Numbered from the stretch's first letter, positions 45,390-56,244 are shown. The stretch: 64,000 bases of DNA from Sulfitobacter sp. S190 (GCF_025141935.1 NZ_CP081120.1:2294001-2358000), one strand, 5' to 3'. Notes: generated from the sequence alone by a model not told the origin. Program-made: numbers and translations.

Positions 45390-47342
45390 ATGTCCGATAC
45401 CGCCAAGACCTTTCCGCCCAGCGAAGAGATGGCCGCCAATGCCAATGTGGACGCCGCCGCCTATGAGAAGATGTATGCCGCATCGCTCGATGATCCCGAT
45501 GCGTTCTGGAGCGAACAGGCCAAGCGCATTGACTGGATGCGCGCCCCGACGCAGATCAAGGATGTCGATTTCACCTTGGGCAATGTCCACATCAACTGGT
45601 ACGCCGACGGACAGCTGAACGTGTCGGCCAATTGCATCGACCGCCATCTGGACACGCGCGGCGACCAGACAGCGATCATCTGGGAGCCCGACAGCCCCGA
45701 CGCGGGCGCACAGCACATCACCTACCGTGATTTGCATGCGGGCACCTGCCGGATGGCAAATGTGCTCAAGGAACTGGGCGTGGGCAAGGGCGACCGGGTG
45801 GTCCTGTATCTGCCGATGATCCCCGAAGCGGCCTATGCCATGCTGGCCTGCGCCCGGATCGGTGCGATCCATTCCATTGTTTTCGCGGGATTTTCGCCCG
45901 ATGCGCTGGCTGCCCGTGTCAACGGGTCCGAGGCCAAGGTCGTCATCACCGCCGACGAGGCCCCGCGCGGCGGGCGCAACACGCCGCTGAAGGCCAATGC
46001 CGACAAGGCGCTGGCGGGGTGCGATCCGTCCGTGAAGTGCCTGACCGTGCGCCGCACCGGCGGCGATGTGGCGTGGGATGACGCGCGCGACGTGGACTAC
46101 AACGCACGCGCCGCCGAGGTCGCGGACACCTGCGAGCCTGCCGTCATGGATGCCGAGGATCCGCTGTTCATTCTGTACACCTCGGGGTCGACAGGCATGC
46201 CCAAGGGGGTGGTCCATACCACTGGCGGCTATCTGGTTTATGCCGCGCTGACCCATGAGGTGACGTTCGATTACAAGGACGGCGATATCTACTGGTGCAC
46301 GGCGGACGTGGGCTGGGTGACCGGCCACAGCTATATCGTGTATGGCCCGCTGGCCAACGGGGCCACCACGGTGATGTTCGAGGGTGTGCCGACCTATCCC
46401 GACGCCAGCCGGTTCTGGCAGGTGTGTGAAAAGCACAAGGTCACGCAGTTCTACACGGCCCCCACCGCCATCCGGGCCCTGATGGGTCAGGGCAACAGTT
46501 TTGTCGAAGGGTGTGATCTGAGTGCCTTGCGGGTGCTGGGCACGGTGGGCGAGCCGATCAACCCCGAAGCCTGGAACTGGTACAACGAGATTGTCGGCGG
46601 CGGCCGTTGCCCGATTGTCGACACCTGGTGGCAGACCGAAACGGGCGGCCATTTGATGACCCCCCTGCCCGGCGCCCATGCGATGAAGCCCGGATCGGCG
46701 ATGAAGCCGTTTTTCGGCATCCAGCCCGTCATTCTGGAGCCCACGACCGCCGAGATCATCTCCGAGAACCCCGCCGAGGGGGTGTTGTGCATCGCCGACA
46801 GCTGGCCCGGCCAGATGCGCACGGTCTGGGGCGATCACGAGCGGTTCGAGAAGACCTATTTCGCGGATTACCCCGGCTATTACTTCACCGGTGACGGGGC
46901 CAAGCGCGACGCGGATGGCGATTACTGGATCACCGGCCGCGTGGACGATGTGATCAACGTGTCGGGCCACCGGATGGGCACCGCGGAGGTCGAAAGCGCG
47001 CTGGTTGCGCACAAGCAGGTCGCGGAGGCCGCCGTGGTGGGATACCCGCACGACATCAAGGGCCAGGGCATCTATTGCTACGTCACGCTGATGGGCGGGC
47101 AAGAGCCGTCGGATGCGCTGCGCCGCGAGTTGGAAACCTGGGTGCGCAGCGAAATCGGCCCCATCGCCAAGCCCGATCTGATCCAGTGGGCGCCGGGCCT
47201 GCCCAAGACACGTTCGGGCAAGATCATGCGCCGCATCCTGCGCAAGATCGCCGAGAACGACTATGGCGCGCTGGGGGATACCTCGACGCTGGCCGATCCA
47301 TCGGTGGTCGATGACCTTATCGAAAACCGGATGAACCGCTAG
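45390..47342 (+). CDS. acs: Acetyl-coenzyme A synthetase
   Basis: Acs activates acetate to acetyl-CoA through acetyl-AMP. The 650-residue product starts at ATG 45390 behind GGAGGAG. The AMP-binding P-loop [19 protein letters not shown] is at about residue 262. Also visible are [26 protein letters not shown], the hinge [17 protein letters not shown], and the acetylation-controlled lysine motif [14 protein letters not shown] near residue 610. Length is that of the acetyl-CoA rather than propionyl-CoA group. The adjacent TRAP operon may feed it an organic acid, but that link is inference. Confidence 0.97.
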   Translation: MSDTAKTFPPSEEMAANANVDAAAYEKMYAASLDDPDAFWSEQAKRIDWMRAPTQIKDVDFTLGNVHINWYADGQLNVSANCIDRHLDTRGDQTAIIWEPDSPDAGAQHITYRDLHAGTCRMANVLKELGVGKGDRVVLYLPMIPEAAYAMLACARIGAIHSIVFAGFSPDALAARVNGSEAKVVITADEAPRGGRNTPLKANADKALAGCDPSVKCLTVRRTGGDVAWDDARDVDYNARAAEVADTCEPAVMDAEDPLFILYTSGSTGMPKGVVHTTGGYLVYAALTHEVTFDYKDGDIYWCTADVGWVTGHSYIVYGPLANGATTVMFEGVPTYPDASRFWQVCEKHKVTQFYTAPTAIRALMGQGNSFVEGCDLSALRVLGTVGEPINPEAWNWYNEIVGGGRCPIVDTWWQTETGGHLMTPLPGAHAMKPGSAMKPFFGIQPVILEPTTAEIISENPAEGVLCIADSWPGQMRTVWGDHERFEKTYFADYPGYYFTGDGAKRDADGDYWITGRVDDVINVSGHRMGTAEVESALVAHKQVAEAAVVGYPHDIKGQGIYCYVTLMGGQEPSDALRRELETWVRSEIGPIAKPDLIQWAPGLPKTRSGKIMRRILRKIAENDYGALGDTSTLADPSVVDDLIENRMNR

Positions 47343-47386
47343 GGCGCATCCGCCCCACCCGAAGACATCCTTTCCCGATGCACCTT

Positions 47387-47419
47387 GCGCCCCTCCGGTT
47401 TCGGACGGGGCGCTTTTTT
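47387..47419 (+). terminator. Intrinsic terminator of acs
   Basis: Stem GCGCCCC-TCC pairs with GGA-C-GGGGCGC (one bulged C), the loop is GGTTTC, and six T follow. It starts 45 bases after the acs stop and ends 15 bases before the convergent tamB stop. A smaller GGGCG/CGCCC hairpin precedes it. Confidence 0.85.
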
Positions 47420-47433
47420 GTGCGCCGCCGCGA

Positions 47434-50400
47434 TCAGTAGTCGCGTTCGAAGAAGATGCCGATGGAAGAATCGCCGTCCGAGCCGAGGGTCGCGCGCCCC
47501 GTGAGGCTCTCGGTGAGATCGAGGTTCAGGGACACTTCGCCCACGCCTTCGGAGGTTGCGGTCACGTCGGTATAGACGTTGTCGCTGATGTATTTGCCAA
47601 AGCTCAGCGCGGTGGTGCCGTCGGCGTTGGTGGTCACATCGAGATCGTCCAGCCCGAAATTGTCCCGCAGATTGCCCACGATGCCGACACCGCCGCGACC
47701 GGCGAGCGTGGCCACGGCATTGGCCAGTTGCAGGGCCTGGAAGGGCGAGATGTTTTCGATGTTCTGACCAAAGAGCAACTGCGCCAGCACCTGATCCTGC
47801 GGCGCGTCGGGTGTGCTTTCGAAGGTGACTTCGGGGTCATCGGCGGGGCCTTCGACAATGACGCTGACGGTGCCCTGCTCGGTGGAGGTGGTCGAGCGGA
47901 AACGGATGTAGGGGATGAAATCGCCCTCGAAGGTCACGGCCCCCTCTTCCAGATCGAAGCGTTTGCCAAGGATGTCGAGCCGGCCGCGCTCCAGCTCGAA
48001 GCGTCCGGTGGAAATGATGTTGTTGGTGGTGCCCGTCAGCCGCAATTGCCCGCCCAGTTCGGCGTCAATGCCGCGGCCGCGCACAAAGATGCGGCCGGGT
48101 GCGACCACCGTTACATCCAGTGCCAGCCCCGGACCGGAGGCGCCTTCGGTGGGGTCATTGCCGGCGTCCTGTCCGATCAGCCCCGCGCGGCGGCGGGTGG
48201 CGGTGGCGTCCTGCGGCGCGCCGACGTGGGTAATCTGGGGAATGTCGCCGATGCTGGTCAGGCCGGTGGAGGGCACGGAAATGTTGGTGTCGTCCGTTTC
48301 GATCCGCCCCGCGATGCGCGCCCCGCCGGTGACCGGTCCGGTGATGGTCAACGTCCCGTCGAGTTCGGTGGAATAGAGACGCGGATCGGAGAGGATGAAA
48401 TCGTCAAGTGTCACGGTGATATCGGCGGGCAGCGGCCCCGTCAGACCGATGCTTCCGGTGATGTCGAGCCTGCCGCCCCCGGTGGGCGATGCGTTGACGT
48501 CGAGCACGGCGCGGCTGTTTGCGAGCTCGACATCGGCGTTCACGCCTTCGAGCGCCAGCCGCAGATTGGGTGCTGTGACCGTGGCGTCGCGGGTGCGCAG
48601 CGTGCCGCTGACCGAGCCGAGCGCGGGGGGGCCGTTGATCGCCAGATCGAAATCGGCCTGTCCCGACAGGGTACGGGGCCGCACGAAGGGGCTGAACAGC
48701 CCCAGTGCCGCGCTGCCGGTAACGTCGAGATCAAGCGTGCCGTCATTGGCAACCAGCCCCGAGACATCGGCGTTGGTGCCGACAGGGCCGCTCAGATCGG
48801 TATCGATGCGCCAGCCCTGACCGGTTTGCGCCGCCGTGCCGTCGACCGAGAGCGGGCCGCGCAGCTGCGGCACGAGCGCGGCGAGATTGGGGACATTCGC
48901 GGTATATTCCACGGCCGCACTGTCGCCCGTGACGATCCCGTTGACGCTGGCGCGCGCGCTGTAGGGGCCGCTGGCGTTCACATCCACGCGCAGCCCTTGC
49001 GGGGATTGCGCGACGGTGCCGTTGGCCGACAGCGCCCCTGTGACACCGGGCACCACGGGGGCGACGTTCGGCAGGCTGAGGTCGAAATCAAGCGCCATGT
49101 CGGGCCCGGTGGCCAGCCCGTTCACGGTGGCGCGGGCGCCGTAGGGCCCCCGCGCGGTCGTATCGACCACAAAGCCGCGGTCCGTCTGGCGCAGCGTGCC
49201 CGTCGCGTCGAGCGGCCCGTTCACCTGTGGCACCAGCGGGTTCAGGTTGGGCACCGACAGATCGAAGGCCACATCGACCGCGGGGGTCAGCGTGCCGCGC
49301 ACATCTGCGTTGATGGCGTATGGGCCGGTGGCGTCTGTGTCGATCTCGAACCCGTTTTCTGTCTGGCGCAGGCGGCCGGTGGCCTGCACGGGGCCGTCGA
49401 TTTGCGGCGCCAGTTCAGACAGGTCCTGCACCGACAGATCAAAGCCGATGTCCACCTGCGGCGTGACCAGCCCGTTGACCCGTGCGTCGGCCCCGTAGGG
49501 ACCGGTGGCATCGGCCTGCACCAGCCAGCCCTGCGGCGTCTGGCGGATCGATCCTTTGGCGTTCAGCGCGCCTTCGATGGTGTCGGCAAAGGCGCTCAGC
49601 CGTGGCACTTGCGCCGCGAAATCGAGCGCTGCGTCCGGGCCGGTGGCCAAACCGTCGAGGGACAGGGTGACGTCGTAGGGCCCGCTGCCGTCCACATCCA
49701 CCCGCCAGCCCGCCGCGTTCTGGACCGCGTTGCCGGTAATTTGCACGCGCCCTTCGTATTGCGGCAGCACCGTGCCGATGTCGCGCAGCACGATGTCGGC
49801 GTCGACGCGGCTGTTGTCGGTGGCAAGGGCCGCTTCGCCGGTGAACAGGAGTGCGGCGTTGGACAGCTCGACCCCGCGCAGGAAGGTGCCGTTTTCGTTG
49901 CGGATCGCTGTGAGGGTCAGATCGGTACGCCCCTCGAGCAGCGCGTCGGCCTGCGCGATGCCGGTGGCGATACCTGTCGCTTCGCCCGCCGCATCGAGAT
50001 TGAATTCACCGCTGAGCGGCGTCACCTGACCTTTGAGCGTGAGGGCGGTGCTGCCGTCGAGTTCGCGCCCCGCAAGTGCGGAAAAGCGTGACAGATCATC
50101 GGCTTGCAGGCGGACGTCAAGGTCGGTTGTCAGCCCCTCGCCGACGCCCGAGATGGCCACATCACCGGCCAGCCGGTAGTCGGTGCCGCCCAGATCGAGG
50201 TTGGTGATGCGGAAGGGTTGGTCGGTCAGGTAGTTGATGTCGGTGGTGCCTTCGATGCGCGACCCGATCGCTTCGGCCAGAGCGGGATCGGTGAGCGCGA
50301 GATCGAGGGCGGCAAAATTCACCCGGCCCCGGATCTGGCCCACGGCGCCGTTGGCCCCCGCGAGCGTTCCGGTGGAGCGCAGCGTGGTCTGGCCGATCGT

Positions 50401-51585
50401 GGCGGCAGAGGTCGACAGGCCGGTGATGTCAAAGACGGCCTCATAGGCTTCGCCCTGTTCGATATCGTAGTCCACATCCAGCACGACCCGTTCGAGCGTG
50501 GTTTCGCCGCCCCCGCCGGGCAGCAACACGGGTGCGCCGTCGGCGCGGGCAATCGTGCCTTCGAGGTCGATAAAGCTGGGCCATTTGTCATCGGCAAGCC
50601 GCACGCGCCCTTGCAGATCGACCGCCGCCGCCTGCAGATCGAGTGTCGACAGCTCTACCGCGCCGGACGCCGCGAGCAGCGCGTCCGCCTCAAGCGAGAC
50701 TTCGGTGCCGAAAAAGTCCCGGTATTGCGGCAGGACGATTGCTGTCAGGTCGCCGTCGATGTCGGCGATGATCCGTCGGTCGGGCGTGTCGGCGTCGCCT
50801 TGGGTCACGACGCGGATGTCGCCGCCGAGCCGTTCTTCGCCGTCGGTGGTCAGGGTGATATCGGTGGTCAGATCGTCGAGTTCGCCGGTGCCCGCGATGG
50901 TCAGGTCGACCGAGGGGTTTCCGGGGATATTGGCCAGCGTGCCGATGATGCCTTCGGCCCCTTCGGAGAGGTTGACCAGCAGATCGATGGCGTTTTCATC
51001 ACGCGACAGGCTGATTTCGATGTCGAACTGGCCGCGCTTGCCGTCGGTGCGGCTGGCGTTGAAATCGGCATTAAGCCCTTCATCGTTGAGCTGTGCGGTG
51101 GCCGACAGTTGCATCTGGACGGGTTCGCCCACCAGCGGCGCGCCAAGGATCACTTCGGCGATGCTGACCTGTTCGATGTCGATGGCGACGGGCAGATCGG
51201 GCAGTTGCGGAAAGGTGAAAGGGGTCGCTTCGGCGTCGGGCAGCGTGTCCGGATCGCCCTGCGGCAGGCGGGGGATGTCGATGCGCGCGGCGCTGAGTTC
51301 TTCGACCTCGAGCCGTCCACGCAGCAGGGCCGAGCGGTTCCAGTCGAGCCGCACGTCCTCGAGGGTGAGCCAGACCCCGTCGGCGTCGGCGATGGTCATG
51401 CGGTCAAACGATGCCTCGGAGCTGAGCGCGCCGCGAAAGCCGCTGATGTTCACGTCGCGGCCTGCGCCGCTGAGCAACTCCTGGATCTTGCGGGTGAGAA
51501 AGCCTTTGTCTTCCTCCTCCTGCTGCGCATGTGCGGGGATGGCCAGCAGCGACAGGACGAGAAGAAACGATGTCAGAATACGCAT
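47434..51585 (-). CDS. tamB: Translocation and assembly module protein TamB
   Basis: TamB spans the periplasm and works with the outer-membrane protein TamA in protein or lipid transport to the outer membrane. The 1383-residue product starts at ATG 51585 with a hydrophobic N-terminus (MRILTSFLLVLSLLAIPAHA). It is almost entirely short beta-strands, as expected of the hollow beta-sheet fold. The C-terminal DUF490 domain includes GRIFVRGRGIDAELGGQLRL, RLDILGKRFDLEEGAVTFEG and the ending GIFFERDY. The middle holds a six-fold internal repeat, listed separately. Its ATG shares one base with the tamA stop. Confidence 0.95.
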   Translation of the reverse strand: MRILTSFLLVLSLLAIPAHAQQEEEDKGFLTRKIQELLSGAGRDVNISGFRGALSSEASFDRMTIADADGVWLTLEDVRLDWNRSALLRGRLEVEELSAARIDIPRLPQGDPDTLPDAEATPFTFPQLPDLPVAIDIEQVSIAEVILGAPLVGEPVQMQLSATAQLNDEGLNADFNASRTDGKRGQFDIEISLSRDENAIDLLVNLSEGAEGIIGTLANIPGNPSVDLTIAGTGELDDLTTDITLTTDGEERLGGDIRVVTQGDADTPDRRIIADIDGDLTAIVLPQYRDFFGTEVSLEADALLAASGAVELSTLDLQAAAVDLQGRVRLADDKWPSFIDLEGTIARADGAPVLLPGGGGETTLERVVLDVDYDIEQGEAYEAVFDITGLSTSAATIGQTTLRSTGTLAGANGAVGQIRGRVNFAALDLALTDPALAEAIGSRIEGTTDINYLTDQPFRITNLDLGGTDYRLAGDVAISGVGEGLTTDLDVRLQADDLSRFSALAGRELDGSTALTLKGQVTPLSGEFNLDAAGEATGIATGIAQADALLEGRTDLTLTAIRNENGTFLRGVELSNAALLFTGEAALATDNSRVDADIVLRDIGTVLPQYEGRVQITGNAVQNAAGWRVDVDGSGPYDVTLSLDGLATGPDAALDFAAQVPRLSAFADTIEGALNAKGSIRQTPQGWLVQADATGPYGADARVNGLVTPQVDIGFDLSVQDLSELAPQIDGPVQATGRLRQTENGFEIDTDATGPYAINADVRGTLTPAVDVAFDLSVPNLNPLVPQVNGPLDATGTLRQTDRGFVVDTTARGPYGARATVNGLATGPDMALDFDLSLPNVAPVVPGVTGALSANGTVAQSPQGLRVDVNASGPYSARASVNGIVTGDSAAVEYTANVPNLAALVPQLRGPLSVDGTAAQTGQGWRIDTDLSGPVGTNADVSGLVANDGTLDLDVTGSAALGLFSPFVRPRTLSGQADFDLAINGPPALGSVSGTLRTRDATVTAPNLRLALEGVNADVELANSRAVLDVNASPTGGGRLDITGSIGLTGPLPADITVTLDDFILSDPRLYSTELDGTLTITGPVTGGARIAGRIETDDTNISVPSTGLTSIGDIPQITHVGAPQDATATRRRAGLIGQDAGNDPTEGASGPGLALDVTVVAPGRIFVRGRGIDAELGGQLRLTGTTNNIISTGRFELERGRLDILGKRFDLEEGAVTFEGDFIPYIRFRSTTSTEQGTVSVIVEGPADDPEVTFESTPDAPQDQVLAQLLFGQNIENISPFQALQLANAVATLAGRGGVGIVGNLRDNFGLDDLDVTTNADGTTALSFGKYISDNVYTDVTATSEGVGEVSLNLDLTESLTGRATLGSDGDSSIGIFFERDY
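48711..49782 (-). repeat. Six tandem 59-60-residue repeats within TamB
   Basis: Copies begin at 49782, 49602, 49425, 49248, 49068 and 48888, spaced 180, 177, 177, 180 and 180 bases. The shared pattern is NL-x-x-LVPQ-x-GP-x-x-x-x-G-x-x-x-Q, then about 12 residues later (A/S)(T/S)GPY, then VNGL-x-T and a closing hydrophobic strand ending VP. Copies 2 to 6 share roughly 40-50 percent residues by eye. The even phase means each unit adds a constant piece of beta-sheet. Confidence 0.85.
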
Positions 51586-53396
51586 CAAAAGGCCTGCCCG
51601 ATACCGATGTAAACCTGAAAATCCTCGTCGACACTTGGCCCCGAGGTGGGCACGGCAACGTCCAGACGGATGGGACCGATGGGGGTGTTGTAGCGCAGGC
51701 CGAGCCCCGCGCCAGAGTGCCATTCACCGGAGCCGTCGTAGAATTCTTCCTCGCCGATGTAGCCCGCATCGGCAAAAGCCACGACGCCGATGCTGTCGGT
51801 GGCCTGCACGCGCACTTCGCTCATCACGCCGACAAAGCTGCGCCCGCCCACGTCGTCATCGCCCACCGGCACGCCGAGCGTCTGGTAGGGTTGGCCGCGC
51901 ACGGTGCCGCCGCCGCCCGAATAGAACAGATAATCGGCGGGTGCCTCATCGAGATCGGGGCCATAGACCGAGCCGAACTGGCCGCGCACCGCCAGCGTGA
52001 CGGGCCGCGCGTCGCCGAAGGTGCGGTAAGCGCGCCCGTCAAGGTAGGTGCGCACACCGTTGTCGGCCCCGTCCACCGCCAGAAACGGGGTCACATCGGC
52101 GTTGAAGTACCACCCGTTGAGCGTATTGGCGGGATTGTCGCGGTAATCGAACTCCGCCCCCAGAGGCAGCGTCAGGATGGTGTATTTGTCTTCGCCGAAT
52201 GCGTCGCGGTTTTCGGCCGTGCGCAGGCCAACGCCAAGGGTGTAGGTGCGGTTTTCGGAGGCGATCCGCTCGATCCCGGCTTCGAGGTCAAGCTGGCGCG
52301 AGAAGAACGATTCCTCGTCGAGCTGTTCGATCTGGGCCAGCGCATAGAAATTGGTGTCTTCGTTGAAGGTGGCGGGCCGTTCGAAGCGCACGCCGAGTTT
52401 ATAGTCGGTGCCGCCGGTGCCACCGCCGATGCCGGTGATTTCGGCGTCAAAGCGCAACCGCTCGGCACCGCCCAGAAGATTGCGGTGCAGCCAGTAGCCG
52501 CTCAGACTGAGCCCTTCGAGGGTGGAGAGTTCAGCGCCGAACCCGATGCGGCGCAGCGGCGCGTCGATCAGCGTGGCGTTGATGGGCAGCGTGCCGTCGG
52601 GGGTGGGCACATCCGCCTCGTCGAGGTTGACGGCATTGAATGCGCCGGTGCGCCGCAGCCGTTCGGTCGCCAGACGGATTTCGCTGGGCGAGAAGATTTC
52701 GCCTTCGGGGAGCCCCGCGATGTCGATGATGCGCTGGCGGCGCACGCCGCTTTCGCTTTGGATGACGAGCGGTCCGAACCGCAGGCGGGGCCCGGGATCG
52801 AGCCCCAGATCGGCGTTGATCTGACGGTTGGGGTGATCGGCGGTGAGGTCCTGCTTGGTCAGCGCGGCCTTGGCGTGGCCCTGTTCGCGCCAGCCGTCGA
52901 TGCCCGCGTCCGCGGTGCGTTTGAGCACGCCCAGACTGGCGGTTTCGCCGCTGGCAAAGCCTTCGGGCAGTTCGGTCCCTTCGGCCACGGGGGCGATACG
53001 GGCGCGCCCGAATTTGAATTTCGGCCCCGGTTCGACGGTGATGCGGATACGGTCGATGGTCGCGGGGGGCTGAACGGGCGGAATTTTCGCCGCCTCGATG
53101 CCATCGAGGCTGATGCGGATGACGCCGCCGAAATAACCGTTGTCGTAGAGCACGGCCAGCAGGCGTTTGTAATCCGCCTGCGCGGCGGCGAGGATTTCGG
53201 CCTTGGTCGGGGGGTTTTCCTCCAGCGCTTCCTGCTCGACCAGCAGCGAGCCGCCGCGCAGGGCGCTGTAGAGCGCGTCGTCCTCGGGTACACCGGTCAG
53301 CGTGACATCGGCGGCCTGTGCCGACAGCGTCCCCATGACCGAAATGAGGGCAGCCCCCAGAAAGGTGCGATACCCGCGTGGCGGAATTGGCTTCAC
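51585..53396 (-). CDS. tamA: TamA-like outer membrane protein (BamA/Omp85 family)
   Basis: I start the 603-residue product at a GTG (53396) behind GAGGG, giving the signal peptide FLGAALISVMGTLSAQA; the frame is open further upstream without a site. Three POTRA-like domains occupy about residues 28-250 (for example PPATIDRIRITVEPGPKFKF). The 16-strand barrel follows and ends with an aromatic C-terminus (QVYIGIGQAF). Barrel signatures are ERLRFDAEITGIGGGTGGTD and FYSGGGGTVRGQPYQTLG, the latter the VRGF/Y-type motif of Omp85 proteins. tamB follows directly. Confidence 0.94.
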   Translation of the reverse strand: MKPIPPRGYRTFLGAALISVMGTLSAQAADVTLTGVPEDDALYSALRGGSLLVEQEALEENPPTKAEILAAAQADYKRLLAVLYDNGYFGGVIRISLDGIEAAKIPPVQPPATIDRIRITVEPGPKFKFGRARIAPVAEGTELPEGFASGETASLGVLKRTADAGIDGWREQGHAKAALTKQDLTADHPNRQINADLGLDPGPRLRFGPLVIQSESGVRRQRIIDIAGLPEGEIFSPSEIRLATERLRRTGAFNAVNLDEADVPTPDGTLPINATLIDAPLRRIGFGAELSTLEGLSLSGYWLHRNLLGGAERLRFDAEITGIGGGTGGTDYKLGVRFERPATFNEDTNFYALAQIEQLDEESFFSRQLDLEAGIERIASENRTYTLGVGLRTAENRDAFGEDKYTILTLPLGAEFDYRDNPANTLNGWYFNADVTPFLAVDGADNGVRTYLDGRAYRTFGDARPVTLAVRGQFGSVYGPDLDEAPADYLFYSGGGGTVRGQPYQTLGVPVGDDDVGGRSFVGVMSEVRVQATDSIGVVAFADAGYIGEEEFYDGSGEWHSGAGLGLRYNTPIGPIRLDVAVPTSGPSVDEDFQVYIGIGQAF

Positions 53397-53610
53397 GCAA
53401 AGACCCTCATCTATGACCCCGGCGCCCGCGTCCCGTTGGGGGGATCTGTCGGCCCGGTGTGTGACACTCACTAACGCACTCTAGTGCCACGGGCGGGCCG
53501 ATTTCAAACGGCTTTCCTGCGGCGGCGTGCTTGCGCCAATGCTAACCTATCGCGGCAGGATTGCGACCGTTTTCAGCGGGCGCGCACCAACTATGACGTG
53601 ATGGGGCGCA

Positions 53611-53655
53611 AAACCACACGGGCCGCCGCCGACAGGCACGCGTTCCGTGTGGTTT
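53611..53655 (-). terminator. Long-armed hairpin after katG
   Basis: Perfect 11-base arms AAACCACACGG (53611-53621) and CCGTGTGGTTT (53645-53655) enclose a 23-base GC-rich loop. On the minus strand the stem is followed by TTTTG, starting 20 bases past the katG stop. It probably terminates katG and insulates tamA. Confidence 0.65.
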
Positions 53656-53675
53656 ATCGTGGCGGGCATCACCGG

Positions 53676-56018
53676 TCAGCAGAAGGACACGGCGCGTTGG
53701 CGGGCCTGCGGAACATCGTAACGGTCCAGCATCATCACCTTGTGCCATGCGGCGGCGAAATCCTGCACGAGACGCGCGTTGCCGTCGTCGGCGCTGTACA
53801 TCTCGGCCACCTGCCGCAGTTCGCTGTTGGCCCCGAACACCAGATCGCAGCGCGTGGCGGTGTAGCGCTGTGCCCCGCCGTCCCGCTCCACCAGATCAAA
53901 GAGGCTTTCGCTGTCGTCGCGCGGTTTCCATTCATAGTCCATCGACACGAGCACGCGGAAGAAGTCGTTGCTCAGCGTGCCGGGCCGGTCGGTAAAGACG
54001 CCGTGGTCGGACCCGTCGAAGTTCTGCCCCAGCACCCGCAGCCCGCCGGTGAGCGCCGTCCATTCCGGCGCGGTCAGCGTCAGCAGGGCGGCGCGGTCGA
54101 GGAACAGATGTTCGAGTGGGACGTCAAAGCGCACATCGGGGTTGTGGTAGTTGCGAAAGCCGTCGGCGACCGGTTGCAGGTAATCCATCTGTTCGGGGTC
54201 GGTCATCTCGTCGGTGGCATCCGTGCGGCCCGGCACGAAATCGACCGTGATGTCGTGGCCTCCGTCCTGTGCCGCCTGCTCTACCGCGGCGCAGCCCGCC
54301 AACACGATGAGGTCGGCCATCGAGACTTTCTTGCCGCCCGCCGCGTTCGCGTCGAAGTCCGCCTTGATGCCTTCGAGCGTGGCCAACACCCGGTCGAGCC
54401 GGTCGGGCGCGTTCACGGCCCAGCCCCGCAGAGGATGCAGCCGCAGCCGCGCCCCGTTGGCCCCGCCGCGTTTGTCGCTGTGGCGGTAGGTGGAGGCAGA
54501 CGCCCATGCCACGGCCACCAGATCGGACACCGGCGTGCCGCTGTCCAGCACGCGGCGTTTGAGATCGGCCACCTCGGCGGCCTCGATCAGCGGGTGGTCG
54601 ACATCGGGCAGCGGGTCCTGCCAGATGAAATCGGGGCCGACGTTTGGGCCGAGGTAGCGCGATTTCGGGCCCATGTCGCGGTGGATGAGCTTGTGCCACG
54701 CTTTGGAAAAGGCGGTGGTGAAGGCGTCAAAATCCTCGAGGAAATGCTCGCAGATCGCGCGGTAGGCGGGATCCCTGATGAGGGCGATATCGCTGGTCAT
54801 CATCATCAGATCGTTCATTTTGCCCGGCTCGTGTGCGTCGGGCGTCTTGGGGGCGTTCGGGTCAGCCGGTGTCCATTGCAGCGCCCCTGCGGGCGACGTG
54901 GTCTGGACCCATTCGAACTTGAACAGATTCTCGAGGTAGCTGTTGTCCCAACGGGTGGGATCTGGGGTCCAGGATCCTTCGATGCCATTGGTCATGGTGT
55001 ATTGCGCGAAACCGGTGCCGTTGGGGTTTTGCCAGCCCAGACCCATCGCCCTGAGCGGGGCACCTTCGGGGGCGGGGCCGATTTCCTGCGGGTCGGTCAT
55101 GCCGTGGCTCTTGCCAAAAGCGTGCCCGCCCGCGATCAGCGCCACGGTTTCTTCGTCGTTCATGGCCATGCGGCTGAAGGTTTCGCGGATGTCGCGGGCC
55201 GATTCGAGCGCGTTGCCGTTGCCGTTGGGCCCTTCGGGATCGACATAGATCAGCGACTGGTGCGAGGCCCCGAGAGGGTTTTCGAGATCATAGTGATCCT
55301 CGTCGACCGCCCCTTCCCAGCGCAGGGTGCGGGTGACCATCTGGTTGGGGTGCCCCTCGCGCGGGCCTGCGGGCACTTCGCCGACCGGTTTGCCGTTCCA
55401 GCCTTCGGGGCCCCAGTAGGTTGCGCGGTCCGCTCCCCACGCGTCCTCGCGGCCAAAAGCAAACCCCTGCAACGGCAGACCCATGTCCTGCAGCGCGACG
55501 GTGCCCGCAAGCGCGATCAGGTCCGCCCAGCCGAGTGCGGCGCCGTATTTCTGCTTGATCGGCAGCAGCAGGCGGCGCGATTTGTCGGTGTTGCCATTGT
55601 CCCACCACGAATTGATCGGGGCAAAACGCTGCATCCCCTGCCCTGCACCGCCGCGCCCGTCGGCGATGCGGTAGGTCCCCGCGGAGTGCCACGTCATGCG
55701 CACCATTTGCGGGCCGTAGTTGTCGTAATCGGCAGGCCACCATGCCACCGGCGTGTGCAGAAAGCTGCGGATGTCGGCCCAGAGCGCGTCGACATCGAGA
55801 TCGGCGATGGCGGCGGCCTGATCGAACCCTTTGGCGAGCGGATTGGCCTGCGCGGGGTTCTGATGCAAGATTTCGACCTTCAGCCGGTTCGGCCACCAGT
55901 GGTCAAGCTGGGGCTCGGACCCTGCGGCACCGCCCATGCGCGTGCCGCGGAACGGACAGGCGCCCTGGGTGGCTTCCATGCGGGTGTCGATCGGGGGGGT
56001 GGGGATAGAATTGGCCAT
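53676..56018 (-). CDS. katG: Bifunctional catalase-peroxidase KatG
   Basis: KatG is the haem enzyme that removes hydrogen peroxide as catalase and peroxidase. I use ATG 56018 ([15 protein letters not shown]), giving 780 residues; the frame continues back into the tRNA but without sense. The distal site [14 protein letters not shown] holds the catalytic Arg, Trp and His. The Tyr of the covalent Met-Tyr-Trp adduct is in [13 protein letters not shown] and the Met in [12 protein letters not shown]. The proximal haem His is in [14 protein letters not shown]. The C-terminal duplicated domain is complete. No oxyR or furA is adjacent. Confidence 0.97.
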   Translation of the reverse strand: MANSIPTPPIDTRMEATQGACPFRGTRMGGAAGSEPQLDHWWPNRLKVEILHQNPAQANPLAKGFDQAAAIADLDVDALWADIRSFLHTPVAWWPADYDNYGPQMVRMTWHSAGTYRIADGRGGAGQGMQRFAPINSWWDNGNTDKSRRLLLPIKQKYGAALGWADLIALAGTVALQDMGLPLQGFAFGREDAWGADRATYWGPEGWNGKPVGEVPAGPREGHPNQMVTRTLRWEGAVDEDHYDLENPLGASHQSLIYVDPEGPNGNGNALESARDIRETFSRMAMNDEETVALIAGGHAFGKSHGMTDPQEIGPAPEGAPLRAMGLGWQNPNGTGFAQYTMTNGIEGSWTPDPTRWDNSYLENLFKFEWVQTTSPAGALQWTPADPNAPKTPDAHEPGKMNDLMMMTSDIALIRDPAYRAICEHFLEDFDAFTTAFSKAWHKLIHRDMGPKSRYLGPNVGPDFIWQDPLPDVDHPLIEAAEVADLKRRVLDSGTPVSDLVAVAWASASTYRHSDKRGGANGARLRLHPLRGWAVNAPDRLDRVLATLEGIKADFDANAAGGKKVSMADLIVLAGCAAVEQAAQDGGHDITVDFVPGRTDATDEMTDPEQMDYLQPVADGFRNYHNPDVRFDVPLEHLFLDRAALLTLTAPEWTALTGGLRVLGQNFDGSDHGVFTDRPGTLSNDFFRVLVSMDYEWKPRDDSESLFDLVERDGGAQRYTATRCDLVFGANSELRQVAEMYSADDGNARLVQDFAAAWHKVMMLDRYDVPQARQRAVSFC

Positions 56019-56161
56019 TGCGTGTGTCTCCGTCTGCGTATGCAAACGAGTATAGGGCGCGCGGGCGGCTTGTCCGGTGTGGTGCGTGATTTGAAGCAAA
56101 GCGCCGCGACAAAAACCAATGGCGTTTCGGGAGCGCGGCGTCGGGTCATCGGGGAAAGTGG

Positions 56162-56244
56162 TGCGGTCGGAGAGACTCGAACTCTCACGGGTGTTACCCC
56201 ACAGCGACCTCAACGCTGCGCGTCTACCATTCCGCCACGACCGC
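56162..56244 (-). tRNA. tRNA-Leu (anticodon GAG)
   Basis: Acceptor arms GCGGTCG and CGACCGC pair perfectly, followed by discriminator A and an encoded CCA (56159-56161). The anticodon stem CAGCG/CGCTG encloses TTGAGGT, giving anticodon GAG, which reads CUC and CUU. The variable arm is long (class II, TGGGGTAACACCCG), and the T arm is GAGAG-TTCGAGT-CTCTC. The D loop has the standard GGTAGAC core. No integrase or att-like duplication flanks the gene. Confidence 0.96.

Noticed and set aside
45225..47102. 625-codon minus-strand frame opposite acs
   Set aside because: The composition is that of a mirrored frame (His/Arg-rich) and the acs frame has all catalytic motifs.
47728..50091. Very long plus-strand frames opposite tamB (also 50104-51612)
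   Set aside because: They mirror the repetitive TamB coding sequence, so the apparent repeats in them are reflections.
56159..56244. tRNA-Leu as a possible phage or island attachment site
   Set aside because: No integrase, partial tRNA duplicate or composition shift is seen on either side.
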